43,062 nt of DNA from assembly GCF_025195095.1 (NCBI RefSeq), contig NZ_JANAVZ010000017.1:1-43062 (forward strand), in the 5' to 3' direction. This DNA comes from Paracoccus maritimus. Its GTDB lineage: Bacteria > Pseudomonadota > Alphaproteobacteria > Rhodobacterales > Rhodobacteraceae. Shown one piece after another: positions 1 through 9,298 of the stretch. The position numbers were made by a program, and so were the translations under genes. Below the pieces are notes generated by a model, which saw only the letters and a program-made list of their open reading frames with translations, did no database searches and was not told the origin of the DNA. How positions within the stretch are numbered: the first letter of the stretch is position 1; each line of letters starts with the position of its first letter.

Positions 1-94
1 CGGCCTGTATCCGTGACCGAGAGAACCTCTACCTGGGACATGATGCTATGGTCTGCCATAGCTTCAGGCTCTTAGCTGAAATCCAATCCCGTGC

Positions 95-345
95 TCAGGC
101 GGCCCTCCCCGGAGGCATACGCTGTACCACGAAGCCTTCCTTCAGGATCACCAGGTGGTCGGCCCGCTTCAAGGCTTCGTCAAAGTCGCGGGTGATAAAC
201 ACCACTGTCTTGAACAGCTCGGCGTGCAACTCGATCAGCAGGACCTGCATATCCGTAGGGATCAGCGGATCGAGGGCTGAGAACGACTCGTCCATCAACA
301 TAACATCGGAATACGAGGTCAGGGCCGGGGCGATCCCTCAGGCAC
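95..345 (-). pseudogene. Fragment of a ProV-like ABC transporter ATPase
   Basis: About 80 codons resemble the middle of glycine betaine/proline ABC importer ATPases. The Walker B and D-loop stretch LLMDEAFSALDP is seen here as MLMDESFSALDP, followed by the H-loop region VFITRDFDEAL, in which the usual His is replaced by Arg. In-frame codons can be followed upstream to about position 345, where a stop occurs. Walker A and the signature motif are absent and the C-terminus ends abruptly. A functional ATPase of this family is about 350-400 residues, so this is a relic. The loss of the H-loop His also argues against function. Confidence 0.6.
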
Positions 346-423
346 ACATGGCTTTAATGCGACGAGCGAAACAGGTTTGAGCAGATAGTGCAACTAGGCA
401 GATCCCTGCCGCATAGCGCCGTA

Positions 424-711
424 TCAGGCCGAATGATCCGGCATATTCGTGTTCGTGCCCGCGAACATGTCTTCGCCTCCTCTGTGGAGTCGAACGTGAT
501 GCTGCCGGCAGAGCCACCTGACCTGAAGGGGCGCGGCGTAATCTTCATGATGCGCGTCTGTTCGGGAATGTCCGCAGACCTCGCATTCCTGCTTCACCAG
601 CTCGCCGCTCTTGAGCCCGCGCTGCACCGCGAGATGGGCACTGTACTTTGCTGCATTCTGCTTGCGCCAATAGGCCTGCCGCGTGTCCGTTGTCAGTTTC
701 GGCTCAGTCAT
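424..711 (-). CDS. Small zinc-finger/HNH-like protein of unknown role
   Basis: A 95-residue basic protein. A CxxC pair (CEVCG) in the middle is followed by a His-His-Glu-Asp-Tyr stretch and then a WLCRQHH segment, giving a Cys/His pattern like a zinc ribbon or a minimal HNH finger. The ATG at 711 is chosen over the longer frame because a good ribosome-binding site (AGGGGAG) lies about ten bases upstream. Similar small proteins are common in alphaproteobacterial phages and plasmids. A nucleic-acid-binding role is inferred only from the finger; nuclease activity is not shown. Confidence 0.55.
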   Translation of the reverse strand: MTEPKLTTDTRQAYWRKQNAAKYSAHLAVQRGLKSGELVKQECEVCGHSRTDAHHEDYAAPLQVRWLCRQHHVRLHRGGEDMFAGTNTNMPDHSA

Positions 712-834
712 GACCGACCACTCCCCTGAAGTAGGCCCGACGAGCTTACCGGCCAAATGTTCATCGGGCAACTCTGGCCTGCTGTCTCAACCGTGCAACC
801 GTGCAACCGTGCAGGGGCCTGTTTCCGGTCATGC

Positions 835-1436
835 TCACGCCGCCGCCCGCCACATCCGGAACCGTCCCTGTCCGGTCACCTCCCGGATAAGACCGCGCGC
901 CTCCATCCATGCGAGGTTTCGCTGGACGGCCGCCCGACTTGCACCTGTCAGTGCCTCCGCCATTGGCGCAGAGACAAGAGGCCATTCGGCTAATGTCCGA
1001 CGCAAGGCAGGCGGCGTCTTACCAGATAGCGCGCTCATTCTGGTTTCTGCTTTCGCGGACCATGCCTCGATGTTGCCCAGATTCCGCATTGCGGTCAGTC
1101 AAGCTTCCACCATTCCGTTGAGCCAGCGCACCAATCTATCGCGCGGCGAACCGCTAGCGCGAAGTCCTCCCCCCCCATGGCCAGAGGCGCGAAGATGGCC
1201 CCCCTGCCCTCCCGCGCCGCGACGCGCCCGGCGGTCACGGCCGCCTCCAGCTGGTCCGAATGCTGGCCAAGGCCTGCGAGGCTCCAAAGATGAAAGCCCA
1301 TGCACGCACGGGTGATCGGATGCAACTCAGCGGCCCTTGTCATCAGATCCAGCCACGCACCTGACTTCGTCGCGCCTACGCCGTAACCTTGACTGTTCGC
1401 ATACAATTTTCCGGCCGAGACCACAATTCGGACCGC
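835..1436 (-). pseudogene. Broken plasmid protein with C-terminal winged helix
   Basis: Reading on the minus strand, about 110 codons (from near 1436) share a continuous sense with the downstream 84-codon frame. They are separated by a frame change near 1130-1145 and an in-frame TGA at 1096-1098. The C-terminal part (TGASRAAVQRNL then RGLIREVTGQGR) has the character of a winged-helix DNA-binding domain. It is similar in style to the end of the gene at 4337-5566 (HTH followed by a wing). The N-terminus is not identifiable. With one nonsense and one frameshift lesion this is most likely a pseudogene. The family is not firmly identified. Confidence 0.5.
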
Positions 1437-1637
1437 ACCCTCAGCGATGGCAGGCGGGACACACCGAGCAATCACGCGTTTCGATCTTGGTTTCTTCGCA
1501 GGAGTTCCGTTCCGGCAATCAGGAAGAAACAGGACCAGCTTCCTTTTCATCGGACATGGCCATTCACATTCCGATGACATTTGAGGCATAGGCATGCGAA
1601 TCTGCTCGCCCTTTATGCAGATAAGGAGGCCTCTCAT

Positions 1638-2738
1638 ATGCGGGCATGGTATCATCTCTCTCCAGCGCTGCCGGCCTCCCACGGCCTTGAGCAATTGCGT
1701 GCCGGCGTCGGTGCACTGCTTGGGATCAGCCTGTGCGCGCTGATCGTGAGCTTGGGCGCCAGACTGGGGGCATCGTCATTCTATCTGATAGCACCACTTG
1801 GGGCGACGGCAGTGCTTGTCTTCTGCGTTCCTAACTCGCCCCTCGCCCAACCATGGTCGGCTGTCGTCGGCAATGTGACGGCAACACTCGTCGCTATCTT
1901 CGTGCTCCAGATCGTTCCCGCCCCGTGGTCGGTCGGCGTCGCGGTCGGCGCGGCGATCACCGCCATGATGTTTGTCCGGGCGCTCCACCCGCCGGGAGGA
2001 GCCGTGGCATTGCTCACCGCCCTCGATCCGGGTGCGGTCCTGGAGGTAGGACCGCTTTTTGCCTTGATGCCTGTTGGACTGACCACAGCCGTGCTGGTCC
2101 TTGTCGCCATCGTCTACAACGGGGTAACCGGGCGGGTGTATCCGTTCCGCCAGCCCGAAACGGACCAGACCCGCGGTCCTGCGCCACGTCTGGGTCTGAC
2201 GACCGAGCAACTCAGCGAACTGCTCGACCGATTCAACCAGTCGACCAACCTTGGTGTGGCAGATCTCGGCCGGTTGCTGGCCGCGGCCGAAGCAGAAGCG
2301 GCCCAGCATCGCTTTGACGGCACGACGTGCGGCGACATCATGACCACCGATCTGATTACGGTCCGGCCCGGCACGTCGCTCCCGAAGGCGGCGCGTCTGT
2401 TCTGCAGCCAGGCCATCAAGAGTCTCCCGGTCGTAGATGAAGATATGAGGTTACAAGGTCTTTTGCTCCAGGCAGATCTTGTCCGAATCGTCGCCACACA
2501 CGACCGTCCGGCGGCCCGGCTGCAGAGATCTCAGCGCCGCACCGTATCAGACGTCATGCGATCCGCCGACGATACGGTGACCGACAGTATGCCCGTTGGC
2601 GTGCTCCTCAACAGGTTGGCGGTGCAGGGAAGCGAGGTTGTTCCCGTGACACGAAAAGGGCGACTTGTAGGGATCCTGACCCGATCTGACATCTTGCGTT
2701 TGCTGCTTGCTGGCTCGGACGAACGTTCCGCCGCATGA
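1638..2738 (+). CDS. HPP-family membrane protein with CBS-domain pair
   Basis: A 366-residue protein. The N-terminal half (about residues 20-180) holds several hydrophobic segments and the family signature RALHPPGGA, with the HPP triplet at about 117-119. The C-terminal part (about 230-355) is a tandem CBS pair with the repeated pattern of a variable stretch ending in LVGILTRSD. HPP proteins are inner-membrane proteins; some are implicated in nitrite or anion transport. CBS pairs usually sense adenosine nucleotides, so ligand-gated transport is plausible but inferred. The ATG at 1638 is chosen because AAGGAGG lies just upstream. The longer frame from 1581 lacks such a site. No operon partner is visible, and an IS3 remnant follows. 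Confidence 0.85.
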   Translation: MRAWYHLSPALPASHGLEQLRAGVGALLGISLCALIVSLGARLGASSFYLIAPLGATAVLVFCVPNSPLAQPWSAVVGNVTATLVAIFVLQIVPAPWSVGVAVGAAITAMMFVRALHPPGGAVALLTALDPGAVLEVGPLFALMPVGLTTAVLVLVAIVYNGVTGRVYPFRQPETDQTRGPAPRLGLTTEQLSELLDRFNQSTNLGVADLGRLLAAAEAEAAQHRFDGTTCGDIMTTDLITVRPGTSLPKAARLFCSQAIKSLPVVDEDMRLQGLLLQADLVRIVATHDRPAARLQRSQRRTVSDVMRSADDTVTDSMPVGVLLNRLAVQGSEVVPVTRKGRLVGILTRSDILRLLLAGSDERSAA

Positions 2739-2851
2739 GGACCGCTTGAAAAACAGGTTCTCGAAAAGCCCAAGACCTTCGACCTCAGAGGTGGTCGCGG
2801 GAATTCGGACCAGCTGCTAAGCTGTAGCGGCTGAGGAAGAACAGAACCGAG

Positions 2852-3160
2852 ATGACGAAACGAAAGTTCTATTCTGCGGAGTTCAAGGCGAAGGTGGCCC
2901 TGGAAGCCATCCGCGAGGAGCTGACGACGGCCGAGCTGGCCAAGAAGTACGGCATTCACCCGACGATGATCAGCGGCTGGAAGAGAGCTGCGATTGAGAA
3001 CATGGCATCGGCGTTTGGCGGGTCCTCGTCCGCTGAGCCGACGATTTCCGAGAGGGAGGTCGAGAAGCTGCATGCGAAAATCGGGCGACCGGTCGTGGAG
3101 CGAGATTTTTTGGCCGATGCCTCCAGTCTCATCCTCGGCGCTGGAGGCAAAAAGCGGTGA
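2852..3160 (+). CDS. IS3-family transposase OrfA
   Basis: A 102-residue protein with the HTH_Tnp_1 pattern: basic N-terminus, AEFKAKVALEAI, then AELAKKYGIHPTMISGWK, the recognition helix. The end has the leucine-zipper-like segment that normally continues into OrfB (LHAKIG then ERDFLADAS). In this family OrfA binds the terminal repeats and is fused to OrfB by a programmed -1 frameshift. Here OrfB is truncated, so OrfA is an orphan. Near-full length for the family. Confidence 0.8.
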   Translation: MTKRKFYSAEFKAKVALEAIREELTTAELAKKYGIHPTMISGWKRAAIENMASAFGGSSSAEPTISEREVEKLHAKIGRPVVERDFLADASSLILGAGGKKR

Positions 3161-3246
3161 AGCAGGATCATTCCGATCTCAGCGTTCGGCGACAGTGCAG
3201 TCTGCTGTCGCTGGCACGCTCCAGCCTGTATTACCATCGTGGGTGA
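3157..3246 (+). pseudogene. IS3-family OrfB, first 29 codons only
   Basis: The frame starts at GTG 3157, overlapping the orfA stop, and reads VKQDHSDLSVRRQCSLLSLA followed by RSSLYYHRG and a stop. This is the standard N-terminus of IS3-group OrfB (the SLLGLARSSLYY region). All DDE catalytic residues are lost. The sequence after 3246 does not continue the family, so a deletion or recombination joined other DNA here. Confidence 0.65.
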
Positions 3247-3540
3247 CGAGTTCAGCAACGGCGTTATATGGCAGATTCATGTGTCCTCCGGCCGGTAAAG
3301 CGGTTCTTTCGGTGCCAGTCGAGAGCGACAGGCGCATTTCGGCACATCGTTTCCAGCCGGAGCCGGAGTGGATTCCAAGCCTATATCGAATGCGCACAGA
3401 TGGCTTGGTGACCGGAAGAATGATTGCCTTACGAAAATGATAGCCGCTGCAGCCGTGTAGATCAAATACGGAGATGTCTATCCAGTCGGGAGCCGGGCGG
3501 GCATGCCGCCTGATCACTGCATTGTCGCCGTGATGAACAC
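3247..3540. other. No recognisable gene; joint between IS relic and parDE
   Basis: About 290 bases without a frame I can support. The open frames here are short and lack family features. The stretch begins where the IS3 OrfB homology stops, so it probably contains a deletion joint. Confidence 0.5.
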
Positions 3541-3831
3541 CTAGAGGTTCCGCTCTACATCCTGGCGCTGATGCAGAACGCGGATCACGTCGAGCGTGTC
3601 CGGACCCTCACGGACATAAACCATGTGGGAGCCAGCCCTCACCTTGAGCGTCCCGGGGCGCATGTCAACCGGTCGGCCCACCGTCTCGCCCGCAGCCAGG
3701 GACAGGCAAACCCGGTGTAGCACGTCGATATAGCGATCGGCTTGGTTCATGTCCCAGTGTCGCGCGGTGTGATCCCAGATCGCGGCCAGATCGGCGCGGG
3801 CGGCCGGAGTGAAGCGCAGCAGCTTCGTCAT
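3541..3831 (-). CDS. parE: ParE-family toxin of a type II TA module
   Basis: A 96-residue RelE/ParE-superfamily protein. Features are an N-terminal helix with [12 protein letters not shown], a central beta segment [18 protein letters not shown] and the C-terminal strand [14 protein letters not shown], typical of ParE toxins that poison DNA gyrase. The ATG overlaps the antitoxin stop in an ATGA arrangement, giving translational coupling. Its last 57 residues are nearly repeated by a relic at 21232-21403. It probably stabilises the plasmid by post-segregational killing, inferred from the family. Confidence 0.85.
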   Translation of the reverse strand: MTKLLRFTPAARADLAAIWDHTARHWDMNQADRYIDVLHRVCLSLAAGETVGRPVDMRPGTLKVRAGSHMVYVREGPDTLDVIRVLHQRQDVERNL

Positions 3832-4073
3832 ACCGCGCGGGCGATCCGCACTTCATCCTTGAAAGCCGCAATGTCGAGGGGCTCTGGTGCGCCAGAGGTG
3901 TCACCTTCTTCGAGTGCCGCCTGAAGGGCGCGGACGCGTGCTTCGTGCTCTTCCAATAGCCGCAACCCGGCGCGGATCACGTCGCTGGCAGAGCCATAGC
4001 GGCCCGCCTCGACCTGCGCACTGATGAACCCGGTGAAATGCTCTCCGAGAGAAACAGAGGTGTTGCGAGGCAT
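3828..4073 (-). CDS. parD: ParD-family antitoxin
   Basis: An 81-residue protein with the ribbon-helix-helix start ([20 protein letters not shown]) and the family pattern [19 protein letters not shown]. The acidic C-terminal half is the likely toxin-binding tail. The start is set by AGGAG eight bases upstream of ATG 4073. The gene precedes and overlaps parE by four bases, the usual antitoxin-first order. Such antitoxins normally autorepress their operon by binding the promoter upstream of 4073. Confidence 0.85.
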   Translation of the reverse strand: MPRNTSVSLGEHFTGFISAQVEAGRYGSASDVIRAGLRLLEEHEARVRALQAALEEGDTSGAPEPLDIAAFKDEVRIARAV

Positions 4074-4336
4074 GGGATCTCCTGGATCAAACCGTATACC
4101 AATAAGTAATACATGCCAGGTCCGTTTGCCATGACGTTGTGGCGATCGCAACGCAAGCCTACCAATGCAATCGTTCCCGTGGCAGGTCCAAATGCGCTGT
4201 TCTTGGGGCAGTAGGAGGTCGCGCGCCGCACGGCCGAGCCAACCCTTTGAAACGGTCGCCCGGCCGGGACGGTCGGTTCCAGTCCGCTCTGCGGCATGAG
4301 AAGACCCCACCAAGTTACCGTATTGATGGGGGAGGT
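4074..4336. other. Intergenic; presumably the parDE promoter, no gene seen
   Basis: This 263-base stretch lies upstream of parD and downstream of the HTH gene ending at 4337. It should contain the autoregulated parDE promoter on the minus strand. I see no clear -35/-10 pair and no supported coding frame. Confidence 0.4.
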
Positions 4337-5566
4337 TCATTCATCCAGAGGATCTGATCCGACATGTCCGTGCCCCCTTTGAGAAGAACTGCGATCGAGG
4401 AGTGCGTCCACCCCATCCAGCGCGACATCGAGATCGGCCATGATGCGCGCCAGCCGCGCGGCCTCGGCGTCCTTGTCACGGAGTCCTCGCGGTTCGGGAC
4501 GCGGCGCGTCCGCTGGTGAGCATTCGGATCCAGCCGACATTGGCGTATGTCCGATGGCGCGTCCATGCCGCAACCGCCCCGCAAGTGAAGGCGTCGCCCA
4601 GAACCTGGCGGCCCGTCGGGCGGTGAAGTTCACCAGGCACCCCTGCCCTTCCAGGGTCTCGATGAGCGCTAATGCCGTCTTCCTGGTCACCCCGAGATCC
4701 TGGACAACTCGGGCCGAGGTCAGGATCGGCTGTGCCTTGACCAGTGCGACGAAATCTGCGAGGCGTGAACGCCCCCTCGCGGAAGCGGCGGCCGCGTCCA
4801 GCTTGCCCAGATCGTGACGGAGCGTTCCGAGATGGCCCAGCTCTCTTCCGAGATGCGCGGACATCGCCTCGATCAAGGCCCCTGCCCCGCTGATCGGGGA
4901 CCAGATCCGAAAGCCACCCATGCTCAGCGATGCCGCGGGAGCTACGACCCAACTGGCTTCGGCGGCGAGAAGAAGTGGATCCCCCTGCCCCGCCTCCGGT
5001 AAGGCCGGTCCGCCCCGCGTGATCCGACGCGCTTCCGAATCGAGCGCCATGAAGATGAGCCTCTCGGCAGCCGGCGAACTGCGCCGGCTGCGATGGGCAT
5101 AATCCGCCGCCCCGTTCAGCGCCGCGAGGAGCGGCGTCGCGGATTTCTCCAGCGCCGCAGAGACGATCTCCTCCAGCTCCAGGTCCTCGAGCCGATCGCC
5201 CTCGTCCGGGATCACCCCGATCGGCGCCGCGGCTCTCTCGATCCGCCGAAGACCCGCGACAGCGTCGCGCGCCAGTTGCGGCGGCCGCGCCATGAGCCCG
5301 ACAAGCCGTCTCGCCTGCTCGGCGCCCCTGGCATCGACCTCAACCTGCCTGTTGGCCGTCAAGCGCATGATGATCGACGCCTCCGCCAGGCGGATGTCTT
5401 CCATCCCGACCGAGGCCGCCGCCTCGATGAACGCCATCTCGGTGCGCCAGTGCCGCGCCAGCCCGTCATCCGCGGCGAGGATGCCCTCGATCCGCGAAGC
5501 AGCGATCTCGGCCTCCAGAATTGGAGGAATCCGTCTGACCGGTCGGGTCTCGGACATTCCTTCCAT
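4337..5566 (-). CDS. Plasmid-associated protein with C-terminal HTH (DUF1612-like layout)
   Basis: A 409-residue soluble protein. The N-terminal part resembles Fic-adaptor or DUF1612-like plasmid proteins ([20 protein letters not shown]). The middle is alpha-helical and rich in Ala and Arg. About residues 275-335 form a helix-turn-helix ([20 protein letters not shown] then [14 protein letters not shown]). A Ser-rich, basic and acidic tail follows. The start at 5566 is preferred over 5587 because AGGAGG lies seven bases upstream. Proteins with this layout recur beside replication genes on rhizobial and rhodobacterial plasmids. Function is unknown; DNA binding is inferred from the HTH. Confidence 0.55.
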   Translation of the reverse strand: MEGMSETRPVRRIPPILEAEIAASRIEGILAADDGLARHWRTEMAFIEAAASVGMEDIRLAEASIIMRLTANRQVEVDARGAEQARRLVGLMARPPQLARDAVAGLRRIERAAAPIGVIPDEGDRLEDLELEEIVSAALEKSATPLLAALNGAADYAHRSRRSSPAAERLIFMALDSEARRITRGGPALPEAGQGDPLLLAAEASWVVAPAASLSMGGFRIWSPISGAGALIEAMSAHLGRELGHLGTLRHDLGKLDAAAASARGRSRLADFVALVKAQPILTSARVVQDLGVTRKTALALIETLEGQGCLVNFTARRAARFWATPSLAGRLRHGRAIGHTPMSAGSECSPADAPRPEPRGLRDKDAEAARLARIMADLDVALDGVDALLDRSSSQRGHGHVGSDPLDE

Positions 5567-5890
5567 GTCGGAACCTCCTGTATTCACACCGGTTTGCTGA
5601 ATTATGTTTAGTTAATCAAGGACTATCTATATTTGCCCCAGATGCAATGCGAGGTCCGGCAAGGGATCGTGGCTCGGGATCGTCAGGTTTTCCGCCTCCG
5701 CAACGGCGCGACCATGGGTTCGACGCCGGCAGAAGTGCGCCCAGGCGGTGCTCAAGGGGTTTTTGCACGGAGAAATCAGATCAGCGCCGCCAGGGCGCAT
5801 GGCATCCCGTCCCGGCTACGGGACGTTGCAGGCGTTTTCAAACGATCGTTTATTAGTGATATTTTAAACTGCAAAACAGGTCTCTGCCCC
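5567..5890. other. Divergent intergenic region, candidate recombination/regulatory region
   Basis: A 324-base gap between the divergent HTH gene and the recombinase gene. It is AT-rich at both ends and holds the inverted repeat at 5808-5825 and a self-complementary AAACGATCGTTT near 5839. Serine recombinases often act on sites beside their own gene, so this is a reasonable place for a res-like site and promoters. No coding frame is supported. Confidence 0.4.
5808..5825. repeat. Perfect 7-bp inverted repeat, candidate recombinase site or operator
   Basis: CGTCCCG and CGGGACG are separated by four bases, 66 bases before the recombinase start. It could be part of a resolvase binding site, an operator or a hairpin. 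It has no T-run, so it is not a terminator. Confidence 0.4.
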
Positions 5891-6796
5891 GTGCCCCTCA
5901 TAGGTTACGCTCGCATTTCAACTGAAGATCAGACTGCCCTCCCCCAGTCGCAGGCTCTGAAATCCGCAGGCTGCTTCGAGATCTACGAGGAGCAGGCTTC
6001 GGGCGGGAACCGCGCGCGGCAGGTTCTGGCGCGGGTGCTTGAGCGGATCGGCAAGGGCGACACGCTGGTGGTCGTGCGCATCGACCGGTTGGCGCGGTCG
6101 CTGTCGCATTTGCTGGAGTTGATCGAGCGGCTGGAGGCGAAGGGGGCCTTCTTCCGATCGCTGACCGATCCGATCGACACGTCCTCCCCGCAGGGCAAGT
6201 TCACCCTGCAGGTCCTAGGCGCCGCAGCGGAGTTCGAGCGCGCCCTGATCCGGGAACGCACGAAGGCCGGACTTGCCAGCGCGCGGACCAAGGGCCGGGT
6301 TGGCGGCAATCCGGGCCTGCGCGCCCGAGACCCCGCCGCACTGCGAAAGGTGCGACTGGCGCGACAGGACGGCTATATGGAGCGGTTGAGTGAAACTGCG
6401 CAAGACTGGGTGCCCCATGTACGCCGCCTGCGGCCCGACTTGGCCTGGGAAGACGTGGTGCGCATAATCAACGGCCCCTTGCCCGAGGCGCGTCGCTGGA
6501 CCCAAAGCCGTCTCTTGCGCGCTGTGAAGGCCTATGTCCGCGACGGCTTCCTGCCTGCCGAGGTGCTGGCCCGCGCCGGACGCCGCGAAACCGCTGACCG
6601 CCTGCCGGCTATCGTGGCTGCCATTAAGGGCGCGGACCCCAACATCACGCTCCAGGCGATCTGTGACCGGCTGGAATCAATGCGCGAACGCACACCGCGT
6701 GGACGGGCCAAATGGCAACCGTCCTCTGTGAAGATGCTGCTGGAGCGGGCTGAACAACTTGCGTTGCTAGAAAATGACAATGCGATGAGCAAGTAG
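5891..6796 (+). CDS. Serine recombinase (resolvase/invertase family)
   Basis: A 301-residue protein starting at GTG 5891. It has the family start PLIGYARISTEDQ with the nucleophile Ser at about 10. The catalytic Arg-containing VVRIDRLARS, the FRSLTDPIDTSSPQGKF loop and the LGAAAEFERALIRERTKAGL dimer helix follow. The C-terminal 150 residues are longer than in a Tn3 resolvase (about 185 residues in total) and contain two HTH-like stretches. It probably resolves plasmid dimers or inverts DNA near the repABC operon. Frame upstream of 5891 is open but lacks family similarity, so the GTG is preferred. Confidence 0.8.
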   Translation: MPLIGYARISTEDQTALPQSQALKSAGCFEIYEEQASGGNRARQVLARVLERIGKGDTLVVVRIDRLARSLSHLLELIERLEAKGAFFRSLTDPIDTSSPQGKFTLQVLGAAAEFERALIRERTKAGLASARTKGRVGGNPGLRARDPAALRKVRLARQDGYMERLSETAQDWVPHVRRLRPDLAWEDVVRIINGPLPEARRWTQSRLLRAVKAYVRDGFLPAEVLARAGRRETADRLPAIVAAIKGADPNITLQAICDRLESMRERTPRGRAKWQPSSVKMLLERAEQLALLENDNAMSK

Positions 6797-7021
6797 TTGA
6801 CGTGATCGCCGCTCCGCAGCGGATTCTCATCCGGTACGTTGCCGCATTGTACGCGAAGGCCACAGGCCGAACATACTTGTGTTTCAGCTGCGCTCGTCCA
6901 CTAGATGTGGAAAATCCTTGCGCGAATCTGACTCTTACGCCAATAGTCACGGAAACGAGGCAAAAAACGTCATTTTTCGTGAACACGCCAAAGAAGTGGT
7001 GTCTCGGAGGCGAGAGGGCAG
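6797..7021. promoter_or_regulatory. repABC upstream region
   Basis: These 225 bases between the recombinase and repA should hold the repABC promoter and RepA operator. The part at 6955-6990 is AT-rich (CAAAAAACGTCATTTTTCG). GGAGGCGAG before ATG 7022 serves as ribosome-binding site. I could not assign -35/-10 boxes confidently, and no parS-type palindrome was found here. Confidence 0.5.
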
Positions 7022-8209
7022 ATGAACAAGACCTTTGTGCATGAGGATCTCAATGCGGTGATCCGCCAGCATTCGGAATGGTTGGCCAACCAATTGCATT
7101 CGCAACGTGAGAGCCTGTTTCCACCCGATGCCGAGAAGACCATGCGCAAATTCACCTCCGGTGAGGCAGCCTCGTTACTCGGTGTCAACGATTCCTATCT
7201 TCGCAAACTCAACCTCGATGGCAAGGGGCCTTCTCCCGAGCTAACCGCTGGCAACCGTCGTCTCTACTCGGCGCAGGACATTCAGGCGTTGCGCGTGCTC
7301 CTTGAAAAAACCGCCCGCAAGCCGGGTGATTACATTCCCGGGCGGCGGGATGGCGACCACCTTCAGGTCATCGGAGTGATGAACTTCAAGGGCGGCTCAG
7401 GGAAAACGACAACTTCTGCTCATCTCGCCCAACGGCTTGCCCTGCGCGGATATCGCGTGCTGGGCATCGACCTGGACCCACAGGCTTCGTTCACAGCGCT
7501 GCACGGCGTTCAGCCGGAATTGGATCTCGAAGATGGCGGAACGCTCTACGATGCGATCCGCTATGAAGACCCGGATCCAATCCGGCAAGTCATCCGCAAG
7601 ACCTATATCCCCAATCTCGACCTCATCCCCGGTAATCTCGAACTGATGGAGTTTGAGCACGATACCCCTCGTGCCTTGGCGCAGGGCAATGCCGGGTTGT
7701 TCTTCTTCCGCGTGAAGGAAGCGCTGGCTCAGGTGGATGAGGACTACGACGTCGTTGTCATCGACTGCCCACCGCAGCTGGGGTTCCTGACGATGTCCGC
7801 ACTTTCCGCGGCGACCGGTGTATTGGTGACGATTCACCCCGAAATGCTCGATGTGATGTCCATGTCGCAATTCCTGCGCATGACCGCCGACCTTATGGAC
7901 GTGATCGCGGAGAGCGGCGCCGACATGTCTCATGACTGGATGCGCTATGTATTGACCCGCTACGAGCCGCAGGACGCGCCGCAGAACCGGATCGTGGCAT
8001 TCCTGCGAACGATGTACGGGGAAGCCGTTCTGAATTCGCCTATGTTGAAGTCCACTGCAATCTCCGATGCTGGCCTGACCAAGCAGACGCTCTACGAAGT
8101 GGAACGCAGTGCGTTCACCCGTTCCACCTATGATCGCGCGATCGAGAGCCTGAACACGCTGAATGACGAGATCGCCGAGTTGATCCAGCAAACCTGGGGG
8201 CGCACATGA
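7022..8209 (+). CDS. repA: RepA, ParA-type partition ATPase of repABC
   Basis: A 395-residue RepA. An N-terminal MerR-like HTH (about 43-95, FTSGEAASLLGVNDSYLRKL) is followed by a ParA ATPase domain with the deviant Walker A KGGSGKTT at about 123-130, IDLDPQAS, and a Walker B-type VVVIDCPPQLGF. RepA with RepB drives plasmid partition and represses the repABC promoter. Its stop overlaps the repB start by four bases (ATGA), showing an operon. Length and domain order are normal for the family. Confidence 0.95.
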   Translation: MNKTFVHEDLNAVIRQHSEWLANQLHSQRESLFPPDAEKTMRKFTSGEAASLLGVNDSYLRKLNLDGKGPSPELTAGNRRLYSAQDIQALRVLLEKTARKPGDYIPGRRDGDHLQVIGVMNFKGGSGKTTTSAHLAQRLALRGYRVLGIDLDPQASFTALHGVQPELDLEDGGTLYDAIRYEDPDPIRQVIRKTYIPNLDLIPGNLELMEFEHDTPRALAQGNAGLFFFRVKEALAQVDEDYDVVVIDCPPQLGFLTMSALSAATGVLVTIHPEMLDVMSMSQFLRMTADLMDVIAESGADMSHDWMRYVLTRYEPQDAPQNRIVAFLRTMYGEAVLNSPMLKSTAISDAGLTKQTLYEVERSAFTRSTYDRAIESLNTLNDEIAELIQQTWGRT

Positions 8210-9222
8210 CCAGCGGCAAGAAGAAGCGCATGTCAATGCTGGACAGTCTCGCGGCCGCCGGGGCGCCCTCCCCTGCCCCGCAGGCGAATGCAGTGACACC
8301 GATGATGACCTCGAACCGCGCCCTTCGCTCCGCCCGCGACGCGGTAGATGCCCATCACGTCTGGGAACTGGACCCGGCGAGCATCGAGGACGGGCGCATG
8401 GCTGACAGGCTCGACCCGGCCGATGTGCTGGACCTGCGCGATGCGATCGAGGCGAACGGTCAGACCGTCCCGATCCTCGTGCGCCGTGCGCCAGGCGATG
8501 CCGACCGATACCTTCTGGTCTATGGGCGCAGGCGGCTGGAGGCGATCCGTCAGTCAGACAAGGTCACCAAGGTACGCGCGCTGGTCGCCAACCTGGACGA
8601 CGACAGCGCCCTACGTGCCCAGATTTCCGAGAACATGGCTCGGCGTGATTTGTCCTTTATTGAAAAGGCCCTGTTCGCGCAGGAACTTGTGTCTTCCGGC
8701 TTTGGAAATCAATCGCAGGTTGCAGAAATTCTTACCGTCACGAAGTCTTCCATATCCATGGCGATCGCGATCGTGGACATGGTCGGGCCGCATCTGGTGC
8801 GCGCCATCGGTGCCGCGCATGGCATTGGCCGGCCCCGGTGGGAATCACTTGGTCGGGCCATCGACGAGAATGGTCTGGACCGGGAGGACCTGATCCGGAT
8901 CGCGAAAGAAGCACACGTTAGGGCCGAGGACTCCGTGGTTGTGGATAACGCCGGACCCGCCGATGACCCGTCCGTCCAGGCGTTCGAAGCGGTGACCAAG
9001 TTCGTGACGAAGGCGGTCAAGCCAGCCAAGCCCCCCTCCCCTGCCCGGCCCTCCAGCGTCCCGCTGAAGATCGGTGGCAAGCGTGGCGGCACGGTGAAAC
9101 GCACCACCAAGGGCCTTTCGATCGAGTTGGTGGGCGGAGAATTCGCCGATTGGTTTGAGACGCAAGTACATGACATGATTGAAGAACTTCACGAGCGTTG
9201 GAAGCAGCGTTCGGAAGACTGA
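8206..9222 (+). CDS. repB: RepB, ParB-type centromere-binding protein of repABC
   Basis: A 338-residue RepB. The ParB N-domain is seen in IEANGQTVPILVRRA, the catalytic-like GRRRLEAI and ENMARRDLSFIEKALF. The HTH is QSQVAEILTVTKSSISMAI. It should bind the parS palindromes at 10639-10699 and recruit RepA. Translation is coupled to repA. It is followed by the repB-repC spacer that carries the antisense RNA. Confidence 0.95.
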   Translation: MTSGKKKRMSMLDSLAAAGAPSPAPQANAVTPMMTSNRALRSARDAVDAHHVWELDPASIEDGRMADRLDPADVLDLRDAIEANGQTVPILVRRAPGDADRYLLVYGRRRLEAIRQSDKVTKVRALVANLDDDSALRAQISENMARRDLSFIEKALFAQELVSSGFGNQSQVAEILTVTKSSISMAIAIVDMVGPHLVRAIGAAHGIGRPRWESLGRAIDENGLDREDLIRIAKEAHVRAEDSVVVDNAGPADDPSVQAFEAVTKFVTKAVKPAKPPSPARPSSVPLKIGGKRGGTVKRTTKGLSIELVGGEFADWFETQVHDMIEELHERWKQRSED

Positions 9223-9259
9223 GGAAGAGCAGAAACCAACGAAGGAGGCACGAAAAGGC

Positions 9260-9298
9260 AAAAGAAAAGGTCCCGCAAAGCGACCACTCCACGAGACC
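9260..9298 (-). terminator. Rho-independent terminator of the repABC antisense RNA
   Basis: On the minus strand, GGTCTCG pairs with CGGGACC (seven pairs, one G-U) across a 16-base loop region, followed directly by TTTTCTTTT. This is the standard end of repABC ctRNAs. Confidence 0.75.

Larger units (their letters stand above)
2852..3246 (+). mobile_element. IS3-family insertion sequence, 3' truncated remnant
   Basis: The segment carries an intact-looking orfA (2852-3160) and only the first 29 codons of orfB, starting at the overlapping GTG at 3157. IS3 elements need the OrfAB fusion (about 400 residues, DDE catalytic domain), which is missing. No convincing terminal inverted repeats were seen, so the element boundaries are only those of the recognisable coding sequence. 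The element cannot transpose by itself. Confidence 0.7.

Noticed and set aside
7397..8299. Minus-strand 300-codon frame opposite repA
   Set aside because: Antisense shadow; repA is unmistakable.
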